In this document: positions 1 to 4,313 of the stretch, piece after piece
Position numbering within the stretch: the stretch's first letter is position 1
How the letters are laid out: every line of letters starts with the position of its first letter
Notes under the pieces: generated by a model
Told to the model about the DNA's origin: nothing
Seen by the model: the letters and a program-made list of their open reading frames with translations, nothing else
Databases searched by the model: none
DNA from: Methanosarcinales archaeon
GTDB taxonomy: Archaea > Halobacteriota > Methanosarcinia > Methanosarcinales > Methanocomedenaceae
Direction of reading: 5' to 3'
Assembly (NCBI GenBank): GCA_030666885.1
Contig: DAOUWY010000142.1
Location: 1 to 5,638, forward strand
DNA length: 5,638 bases
Translations under genes and position numbers: made by a program

Positions 1-2
1 CT

Positions 3-98
3 CTGCTTTTAAGAATATATTTTCCGATGCTTGATCACGTTGGAACGTATAGAATCATCCAGCGGTTTATTGATCCTATAGATACCGGATATTTATGA
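3..98 (+). CDS. possible C-terminal end of an upstream gene (partial, doubtful)
   Basis: One forward frame is open from the window edge to a TGA at 96-98, giving about 31 residues ending in IDPIDTGYL. The other two forward frames close within 11 codons. An open frame of this length at an edge can arise by chance, and I recognise no family in the fragment. If real, it is the tail of a gene lying about 75 bp upstream of the flavoprotein gene on the same strand. Sequence to the left of the window is needed to decide. Confidence 0.2.
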   Translation: MLLRIYFPMLDHVGTYRIIQRFIDPIDTGYL

Positions 99-138
99 TT
101 TACATGTATTAATCCAAAAACGATATTCATTGCAGAAA

Positions 139-147
139 CTTATAAAC
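139..147 (+). promoter_or_regulatory. archaeal TATA-box promoter of the flavoprotein/Fe-S operon
   Basis: CTTATAAAC, preceded by the purine-rich GCAGAAA that could serve as a TFB recognition element, lies about 30 bp before the ATG at 174. With the usual archaeal spacing of about 25 bp from the TATA centre, transcription would start near 167-171. The leader would then be only a few nucleotides long. No Shine-Dalgarno sequence is visible before the ATG, which agrees with a leaderless or nearly leaderless mRNA. The start site is inferred from spacing only. Confidence 0.5.
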
Positions 148-173
148 AATTAATAATAACCAGATACCAGTAA

Positions 174-1553
174 ATGAATCTACTGAAGAAACTCCAGGAT
201 ATCGTCACCCCATCCCACATCTCCAATGACCCGGCTGAGTTGTACTGTTATTCCTCTGACGCTTCGTACATAACCGGCACACCTGACTATGTGGTCATGC
301 CATGCACCACAACAGAAGTATCGGAAATAGTCAAACTGGCCCACATGCACCGCATACCCATCACTGCCAGGGGCGCAGGCACAGGACTGGCCGGAGGTGC
401 CGTACCCTTATGTGGCGGTATCGTGCTGGATATGAGCCGGATGAACAATATACTTGATATTGACATAAGGAACCTTCAGGTACTGGTTGAGCCCGGACTC
501 ATTCACGCAGACCTGAACCACTCACTTGAACCCTATGGTTTCTTCTTCCCGCCAGACCCCGGCAGCAGCGAGATGTGCACCCTGGGCGGACTTATTGCCA
601 ACAGGGGCAGTGGTATGCGCTCAGTAAAATACGGCACAGTTACTAATTACGTACTGGACCTGGAAGTTGTGATGCCCGACGGTACAGTAATCCGTACAGG
701 TGGCAAGGTAATGAAATCGGCATCAGGGTACGACCTCACTGCATTAATAGTTGGTTCGGAGGGAACCCTTGGCGTCATTACAGGAGCCAGGTTGAAGATA
801 CACCCGCTGCCCGAAGCCAGGGCGGCAGTGCTGGCCCATTTCAATGACCTGGAAGCTGCAGGCAATGCAATACCTGCCATAATGGGTCGTGGGTTAGTAC
901 CATCTGCCTGCGAACTAATGGACAGTACAACCATCCGGGCAGTAAATGCATATGATCCGGATCTAAATATCCCGGACTGCGAAGCCCTGCTGCTTATCGA
1001 AGTGGATGGTGCACCCTGCAGTGTGGAATCAGATGCAATAAAAGTGGCAGACTGCTGCAAGGAACTTGGAGCGTTTAATGTCAGGATAGCAAGTTCAGAT
1101 TCAGAAATGAAGGAACTATGGGCTGCACGCCGCCTGGCAGGTGCGGCCGTGACACGACTAAGTCCGGGAAAGACCAGGGTCTATATCGGCGAGGATGTGG
1201 CAGTCCCCCTATCCGCCATCCTGGAGATGCTAAGAGAGATACGTACCATTTCAAAGAAACACGGTCTCACTATCATGACCTACGGTCATGCAGGAGACGG
1301 CAACCTGCACACAGGTATGGCCATTGATACGCTTGATGAAAAACAGTGGGAAGTGCTTAAACAGGCGGCTGATGATATCCACAGGGCGGCCCTGCTGCTG
1401 GGCGGTACAGTCTCGGGCGAGCACGGTATTGGATGTGCCCGCGGGATGTACATGAATGAAGAGCACGGCTGCGCACTTGACGTTATGGTATCTATTAAAA
1501 AGGCGCTGGACCCGTATAATATTATGAACCCACAGAAGGTGGGTCTGGAATGA
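174..1553 (+). CDS. glcD: FAD-linked 2-hydroxyacid dehydrogenase (GlcD / D-lactate dehydrogenase family)
   Basis: A 459-residue flavoprotein of the family that oxidises D-2-hydroxyacids (D-lactate, glycolate, D-2-hydroxyglutarate) to 2-oxoacids. The N-terminal FAD-binding PCMH domain spans about residues 36-210. It shows ARGAGTGLAGGAVP (65-78), PPDPGSSEMCTLGG (126-139) and GSEGTLGVITG (194-204). The C-terminal FAD-oxidase domain spans about 212-457. It carries ELWAARR (314-320), GHAGDGNLH (371-379) and GEHGIG (415-420); H372, H379 and E416 match the divalent-metal ligands known in D-2-hydroxyglutarate dehydrogenase. The ending NPQKV is typical. Length is normal for GlcD and no signal peptide is seen, so it is probably cytoplasmic or peripheral to the membrane. 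The ATG at 174 gives the standard N-terminus. The stop overlaps the next gene by 4 bp, so the products probably form one complex. The exact substrate cannot be read from the sequence; D-lactate is a fair guess because archaea such as Archaeoglobus use such pairs for lactate. Confidence 0.93.
   Translation: MNLLKKLQDIVTPSHISNDPAELYCYSSDASYITGTPDYVVMPCTTTEVSEIVKLAHMHRIPITARGAGTGLAGGAVPLCGGIVLDMSRMNNILDIDIRNLQVLVEPGLIHADLNHSLEPYGFFFPPDPGSSEMCTLGGLIANRGSGMRSVKYGTVTNYVLDLEVVMPDGTVIRTGGKVMKSASGYDLTALIVGSEGTLGVITGARLKIHPLPEARAAVLAHFNDLEAAGNAIPAIMGRGLVPSACELMDSTTIRAVNAYDPDLNIPDCEALLLIEVDGAPCSVESDAIKVADCCKELGAFNVRIASSDSEMKELWAARRLAGAAVTRLSPGKTRVYIGEDVAVPLSAILEMLREIRTISKKHGLTIMTYGHAGDGNLHTGMAIDTLDEKQWEVLKQAADDIHRAALLLGGTVSGEHGIGCARGMYMNEEHGCALDVMVSIKKALDPYNIMNPQKVGLE
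1537..1541 (+). promoter_or_regulatory. Shine-Dalgarno site of the Fe-S subunit gene, inside glcD
   Basis: AGGTG, within GAAGGTGGG, lies 8 nt before the ATG at 1550 and matches the archaeal anti-Shine-Dalgarno sequence. It supports that start and translational coupling across the ATGA overlap. Confidence 0.6.
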
Positions 1554-2590
1554 AGGAATATCTCAGGGACATTGTCAAGTGTGTAAAGTGTGGCCGCTGC
1601 CGTACGGTATGTCCCCCGCAGCAGGTACAGGGCTGGGAATCATCAGGACCCAGGGGCAGGATGTTAATGGCACTGGGAATGGCTTTTGGGCTTGAGCCTT
1701 CAAATAGTCTGATCACGAGTATTTTGACATGCACCACATGCCAGCAGTGTGTTACTGAATGCCCGTCAGGTGCTGACCCGCACCAGGTGACCAGGGCAGC
1801 CCGGAGTAAACTTGTGGCACTTGGACATGTGTCCCCCCACCAGGTAGAAATGCAGGAGCGCATAGGCAATACTGGCAATTCGCTCGGGGACAGGTCATCA
1901 AGGACGGCATGGCTCACCGAAACCCAGATTCCGGGGCATTCGGGATATGTATATTTTGCAGGGTGCCTGGCATCATACAGGTATAAGTCCACTGCGGCGG
2001 CTACTTACAAAATACTAAGACAGTTCGGGGTAGGATTCCTGGAGGATGAGCAGTGCTGTGGTTCGCCGCTATTCAGGCTGGGGCTGGATGTATCCGATCT
2101 TATCGCACATAATTACAGGCAGATCGAAGCCGCGGGTGCACATACGGTCATTGTTGGCTGTGCCGGCTGTTATTCCATGCTAAAGGAACAATACCAGGGC
2201 TTTGACGTACTGCATTTATCAGAGTTCCTGGGAGAAAGGCTTAATGAGCTATGCACAAGAAGACTTGACATTTCGGTTACTTATCATGACCCATGCCATC
2301 TTGGCAGGGCGTATGGGATATATGATGCACCCAGGAAGGTTATTAGAGAAATATGCACTCTTGTGGAGATGGATGCGTCAAGAGAAAAAGCCAGTTGCTG
2401 CGGCGGTGGGGGTGGTGTCAGGCTGGGATATCCGGAACATTCAGGTTCTATGGCAGGGAAATTAAAAGAGAATATCCCTGCCGGAGTAGATTATGTGGTA
2501 ACGTCGTGTCCTCTTTGTTTCAGGAATCTGTCAGATACAGGAGTAAATGTGCTTGACCTGGCAGACCTTGTATGGATGGCTATTGAATGA
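1550..2590 (+). CDS. Fe-S oxidoreductase with two CCG domains (GlcF/HdrD-like electron-transfer subunit)
   Basis: A 346-residue iron-sulfur protein that should take electrons from the flavoprotein encoded just upstream. Two ferredoxin-type [4Fe-4S] motifs are complete: C11-C14-C17-C21-P and C61-C64-C67-C71-P. Two CCG domains (CX(n)CCGX(n)CXXC) follow: C139, C169-C170-G, C204-C207; then C249, C283-C284 before a run of five glycines, and C320-C323. In HdrB/HdrD such domains hold non-cubane [4Fe-4S] clusters. The order and full set of cysteines match GlcF, LutA and HdrD. At 346 residues it is shorter than typical GlcF or HdrD proteins (about 400). No transmembrane segment is evident, and no HdrE- or GlcE-like partner is present here. 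An ATGA overlap with the flavoprotein gene indicates a two-subunit complex. The final acceptor (menaquinone, methanophenazine, or a thiol/disulfide couple as in Hdr) is not determined. A dedicated heterodisulfide reductase role is less likely because of the GlcD partner. Confidence 0.9.
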   Translation: MKEYLRDIVKCVKCGRCRTVCPPQQVQGWESSGPRGRMLMALGMAFGLEPSNSLITSILTCTTCQQCVTECPSGADPHQVTRAARSKLVALGHVSPHQVEMQERIGNTGNSLGDRSSRTAWLTETQIPGHSGYVYFAGCLASYRYKSTAAATYKILRQFGVGFLEDEQCCGSPLFRLGLDVSDLIAHNYRQIEAAGAHTVIVGCAGCYSMLKEQYQGFDVLHLSEFLGERLNELCTRRLDISVTYHDPCHLGRAYGIYDAPRKVIREICTLVEMDASREKASCCGGGGGVRLGYPEHSGSMAGKLKENIPAGVDYVVTSCPLCFRNLSDTGVNVLDLADLVWMAIE

Positions 2591-2593
2591 TCA
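2588..2593. other. two convergent stop codons joined as TGATCA
   Basis: The TGA of the Fe-S gene (2588-2590) is directly followed by the reverse complement of the TGA of the small - strand gene (2591-2593). The result is a 6-bp palindrome with no spacer. Any terminator for either gene must therefore lie in, or run antisense through, the other gene. Confidence 0.9.
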
Positions 2594-2974
2594 GTGTTTT
2601 TCCCAGAACTGCTCTTCATAATCGTCAGGGATATCGCCAAGATCTGTGATGTTCTTTGTTTTTTTGACCTTTAATGTTACATTGTCGGCTGCCTGTTTAG
2701 GCTGATGCTCTGGTTGTTCTTTTTCCTGGAGGCTGTCGAACTTTGACCCGACATCGACAAAGATTGCTGCTTTATTAGAATTTTTACTTGTTGATTTTAC
2801 ATTGGCTGCATAATTATCCACTACCGGTTCGCCCAGGTTTTTCCGGTCAGGGGTAGAGTAATACCCCATAATGCAGTATTCTTCATTTGATCGCCAGTCC
2901 AGGATGTACATTTTACATTTATTGCCTGTACATGGACCAGATCCTGTCTTTGGGCATACTGTGGGGAGTGACAT
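2591..2974 (-). CDS. small four-cysteine protein with a low-complexity tail, function unknown
   Basis: A 127-residue protein of unknown function. The N-terminal 40 residues carry C7-P, C15-TGN-K-C20 and C34 (spacing C-x7-C-x4-C-x13-C) beside aromatic residues. The pattern suggests a small zinc or iron-sulfur site. Residues about 41-100 are rich in S, N, K, Q, E and P and look disordered. The tail ends in a distinct acidic and aromatic segment, DIPDDYEEQFWEKH (114-127), which may be a docking motif. No signal peptide or membrane segment is seen. The ATG at 2974 is the first start after an in-frame TAA upstream; no Shine-Dalgarno lies before it, so the message may be leaderless. It converges on the Fe-S gene with no gap and has more AT-rich codon use than its neighbours. 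I believe it is real because the cysteines are regularly placed and no other gene occupies these bases. A chance frame cannot be excluded, and any metal ligand role is inferred. Confidence 0.72.
   Translation of the reverse strand: MSLPTVCPKTGSGPCTGNKCKMYILDWRSNEEYCIMGYYSTPDRKNLGEPVVDNYAANVKSTSKNSNKAAIFVDVGSKFDSLQEKEQPEHQPKQAADNVTLKVKKTKNITDLGDIPDDYEEQFWEKH
2659..2665 (+). terminator. candidate poly-T terminator of the flavoprotein/Fe-S operon
   Basis: A run of seven T lies about 70 bp past the Fe-S stop codon, with a shorter T5 at 2596-2600. Archaeal RNA polymerase commonly stops at such U-tracts without a hairpin. The run lies antisense inside the small - strand gene, where on the other strand it encodes lysines, so it may be only coding sequence. 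Confidence 0.3.
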
Positions 2975-3000
2975 ACAATCATATATTAAGTCTACTAATA

Positions 3001-3010
3001 GATTAAATTA
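3001..3010 (-). promoter_or_regulatory. candidate TATA box of the small - strand gene
   Basis: Read on the - strand the bases are TAATTTAATC, centred about 31 bp before the ATG at 2974. With normal archaeal spacing this gives a start of transcription a few bases before the ATG, that is, a nearly leaderless mRNA. The more TATA-like TTAATATATG at about 2980-2989 is too close to the ATG to serve this start. A second AT box at about 3025-3034 is a weaker option. Confidence 0.35.
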
Positions 3011-3022
3011 TTGAAATGATGG

Positions 3023-3063
3023 GGGTTTTAAAAATTTTAGTGTTGGTGTAAAACCCGGCTTTT
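3023..3063 (+). terminator. hairpin with T-run, possible terminator or insulator
   Basis: GGGTTTTA (3023-3030) and TAAAACCC (3049-3056) form a perfect 8-bp stem around an 18-nt loop and are followed by CTTTT (3059-3063). The shape recalls an intrinsic terminator for + strand transcription. There is no + strand gene just upstream; it could stop read-through arriving from the Fe-S operon. On the - strand it sits about 50-80 bp before the small gene start and could be a regulatory site. Archaea rarely need hairpins for termination, so the role is uncertain. Confidence 0.3.
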
Positions 3064-3221
3064 GTAGATATGTAAAATAGCATATGCGGGTATTTCATAG
3101 CTGCAATCTTCCCATCACTCACAATTGTTCTTTCAAATGACATAGTTGCCAAATAAGTCAAAATTCAAATTCAATTAACTACGAACGTCAGTGAACAATT
3201 TCTTGTACTCCCAACAATAGG

Positions 3222-3229
3222 TTATAATA
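3222..3229 (+). promoter_or_regulatory. candidate TATA box placed to start transcription at the 3251 repeat
   Basis: TTATAATA is centred about 25 bp before 3251, the first base of the outer inverted repeat. If used, it would start an RNA whose 5' end is the first strand of the outer stem. That RNA could be a separate small RNA or a long leader (about 170 nt) of the NAD kinase mRNA. The evidence is sequence and spacing only. Confidence 0.3.
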
Positions 3230-3250
3230 CGGTAACAGATTATACTACTT

Positions 3251-3389
3251 TTATAGTCAAAAACCAAACAATTCAACAATCTTTACGGACGTTGCGCTCT
3301 TTTCGGTGACCGAAATCATACACCGCAAAAGACGTGAAATAGCAAAGTGTTCAGGATATATGTCAAAGATATTATGTTCTTGACTATAA
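3251..3389. repeat. 139-bp inverted-repeat-bounded element with inner hairpin (MITE-like or structured RNA)
   Basis: TTATAGTCAA (3251-3260) and TTGACTATAA (3380-3389) are a perfect 10-bp inverted pair. Reading inward, the match is 13 of the first 14 bases. The interior holds a second nested pair: AACA (3275-3278) plus CTTT (3281-3284) against AAAGTGTT (3344-3351). At the centre is an 11-bp hairpin. The ends begin with TA next to TAGTCAA, which would fit insertion at a TA dinucleotide, but TA is its own complement, so a target duplication cannot be told from the repeat. No transposase is nearby. The alternative is a non-coding RNA or mRNA leader closed by the 10-bp terminal stem. The repeats are clear; the interpretation is open. 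Confidence 0.5.
3298..3332 (+). other. 11-bp bulged hairpin overlapping a 15-bp near-palindrome
   Basis: TCTTTTCGGTG (3298-3308) pairs fully with CACCGCAAAAGA (3321-3332), leaving one bulged C and a 12-nt loop. The 5' strand overlaps TTTCGGTGACCGAAA (3301-3315), with perfect 7-bp arms around one G. In RNA the two foldings exclude each other. In DNA the 15-bp palindrome could be a binding site for a dimeric regulator, about 110 bp before the NAD kinase start. Both repeats are seen directly; their function is inferred. Confidence 0.5.
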
Positions 3390-3392
3390 TAT
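3386..3392 (+). promoter_or_regulatory. candidate TATA box of nadK, overlapping the right inverted repeat
   Basis: TATAATA lies about 35 bp before the ATG at 3424 and overlaps the last bases of the right repeat arm. The expected transcription start is near 3411-3416, which leaves the Shine-Dalgarno at 3414 almost at the 5' end. An alternative box, GATATATG at 3355-3362, would give a leader of about 40 nt and place the Shine-Dalgarno more comfortably. Confidence 0.35.
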
Positions 3393-3413
3393 CTCAAACA
3401 GGAAAGGTTTGAA

Positions 3414-3417
3414 GAGG
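3414..3417 (+). promoter_or_regulatory. Shine-Dalgarno site that decides the nadK start
   Basis: GAGG lies 6 nt before the ATG at 3424. The longer in-frame start, TTG at 3409, has AGG only about 1-3 nt upstream, which is too close. The ATG is therefore preferred. Confidence 0.55.
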
Positions 3418-3423
3418 AAATCA

Positions 3424-4248
3424 ATGATAACAAAAGTAGGAGTGGTCTCACGCTGCGATAAGCCTGGTGCTGTAGAAATAGCCAGGGATATTATTGAACA
3501 TTTCAAAGAAAAGCTGGACATCTATGTTGATCCTGGTACTGCAAGTGAACTTGGAATTGAAGGCGTCCCTGTGGCCCGGATGCACCAGATGGGTGTGCAA
3601 ATGGTAATTACCATCGGCGGAGACGGCACAGTACTGAGAACAGTCCAGCATATGGATGACCCCCTGCCAGTTATTTCAATAAACTTAGGAACCCTGGGTT
3701 TTCTTGTAGATGTAGAAGCCGATGATGCACTCCGGACAATAGATTCGGTCCTTTCCGGATTTGAAGTGGATGAGAGGTTCCGGATGGACATATGGATCAA
3801 CGACATGAAACTTCCACCAGCTACTAACGAAGTGGTTATCATCACGGCCCACCCTGCCAAGATGCTTGCTTACAGGGTCTGGGTCAACGAACATGAACTT
3901 GAAGAACTGAGGGCTGACGGCTTGATCATAGCCACACCAACCGGTTCCACTGCTTATGCCATGAGCGCGGGGGGCCCCATCGTTGACCCAAAGGTGGATA
4001 CAATAGTAGTTGTGCCCCTGGCACCCTTTAAGCTATCTTCCAGGCCTTGGGCCGTACCTGGCCAGAGTACTATTAAGGTGGAACTCCTGTTGTCTGGCAA
4101 AGAAGCAGAAGTGGTGGTGGACGGGCAGTTCTCAAAGGTAATTTCTTCCAGTGACATCATCCGGATCAAAAAGGCAACTACACCGGCCCGGTTCGTTCGT
4201 ATAAATTCCGACGGCTTCTACGATAAAGTAAAAAGTAAATTATATTGA
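3424..4248 (+). CDS. nadK: NAD kinase (ATP-NAD/polyphosphate-NAD kinase)
   Basis: A 274-residue enzyme that phosphorylates NAD to NADP in the cytoplasm, the only known route to NADP. Visible hallmarks are GGDGT (65-69), the catalytic loop of the diacylglycerol/NAD kinase fold, NLGTLGFL (87-94), NE (135-136) and ADGLIIATPTGSTAYAMSAG (164-183). Further on are APFKLSSRPWAVP (200-212) and DGQ (233-235). All are intact, so it should be active. Length fits single-domain NAD kinases; there is no fused inositol phosphatase domain as in some methanogen homologues. The ATG at 3424 is chosen over an in-frame TTG at 3409 because a GAGG site stands 6 nt before it and the product then begins MITKVGVVSRCD, a normal first strand. 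It lies just after the inverted-repeat element, whose right arm may supply its promoter. UMP kinase follows 65 bp later on the same strand, so co-transcription is possible. Whether ATP or polyphosphate is the donor cannot be told. Confidence 0.95.
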   Translation: MITKVGVVSRCDKPGAVEIARDIIEHFKEKLDIYVDPGTASELGIEGVPVARMHQMGVQMVITIGGDGTVLRTVQHMDDPLPVISINLGTLGFLVDVEADDALRTIDSVLSGFEVDERFRMDIWINDMKLPPATNEVVIITAHPAKMLAYRVWVNEHELEELRADGLIIATPTGSTAYAMSAGGPIVDPKVDTIVVVPLAPFKLSSRPWAVPGQSTIKVELLLSGKEAEVVVDGQFSKVISSSDIIRIKKATTPARFVRINSDGFYDKVKSKLY

Positions 4249-4261
4249 ATAATATTGAATA
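4242..4261 (+). repeat. perfect 10-bp tandem repeat spanning the nadK stop codon
   Basis: ATATTGAATA occurs twice back to back (4242-4251, 4252-4261). The TGA inside the first copy is the nadK stop. Removing one copy would leave the reading frame and stop unchanged, so the repeat is probably a neutral slippage product. The AT-rich block might also act in transcription. Confidence 0.7.
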
Positions 4262-4272
4262 AAACATCTGGA

Positions 4273-4278
4273 TTTAAG
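4273..4278 (+). promoter_or_regulatory. weak candidate TATA box of pyrH
   Basis: TTTAAG in the 65-bp gap lies about 39 bp before the ATG at 4314. Transcription would start near 4300, just before the Shine-Dalgarno. This would let pyrH be expressed apart from nadK. The match to a TATA box is poor. Confidence 0.25.
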
Positions 4279-4302
4279 TTCTGGTATAACACAAGAAGGG
4301 GC

Positions 4303-4309
4303 AGGTAAT
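4303..4309 (+). promoter_or_regulatory. Shine-Dalgarno site of pyrH
   Basis: AGGTAAT, one base away from the ideal archaeal AGGTGAT, lies 4 nt before the ATG at 4314, with the AGGT core 7 nt away. It fixes the pyrH start. Confidence 0.6.
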
Positions 4310-4313
4310 TGCA

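Larger units (their letters stand above)
2975..3250. other. AT-rich intergenic region without a gene
   Basis: No open frame longer than about 20 codons with a plausible start was found; a frame at 3084-3140 would give 18 residues and has no support. The region holds the upstream sequences of the - strand gene and a hairpin at 3023-3056. It also holds an 8-bp inverted repeat (AATTGTTC at 3123-3130, GAACAATT at 3193-3200) and a TATA-like box at 3222-3229. An 8-bp repeat is expected about once by chance in a gap of this size. Confidence 0.6.

Noticed and set aside
647..1060. 137-codon open frame on the - strand inside glcD
   Set aside because: It is fully covered by the FAD-binding and linker part of glcD and has low-complexity Ser/Ala-rich composition typical of an antisense shadow.
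1522..1992. 156-codon open frame on the - strand opposite the Fe-S gene
   Set aside because: The + strand frame here contains both complete ferredoxin-type cysteine motifs. The - strand product has no recognisable domain and is a shadow of the real gene.
3080..3087. GCATATGC 8-bp palindrome
   Set aside because: It is a single short palindrome in AT-rich DNA with no second copy or clear promoter relation.
3015..3118. C/D-box small RNA, suggested by TGATGG-like boxes on both strands
   Set aside because: ATGATGG and GTGATGG each miss the box C consensus, and no box D (CTGA) is found at a fitting distance.
3123..3200. Nested inverted repeats (AATTGTTC/GAACAATT with inner TGAC/GTCA and TAGTT/AACTA)
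   Set aside because: The pieces are short, the spacings on the two sides are unequal, and an 8-bp pair is expected about once by chance in a gap this size. It is noted in the intergenic entry but not claimed as a structure.
3254..3386. CRISPR-like or phage attachment site
   Set aside because: There is only one inverted pair, no direct repeat units with spacers, and no integrase or tRNA nearby.
3257..3451. 64-codon open frame on the - strand over the inverted-repeat element and the nadK start
   Set aside because: It has a leucine-rich start that could mimic a signal peptide, but it overlaps the nadK N-terminus and Shine-Dalgarno and spans the hairpin. There is no family match or ribosome site. 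A chance frame is the simpler explanation.
3522..3860. 112-codon open frame on the - strand inside nadK
   Set aside because: The + strand has the GGDGT and NLGTLGFL NAD kinase motifs in this stretch, so this is a shadow.
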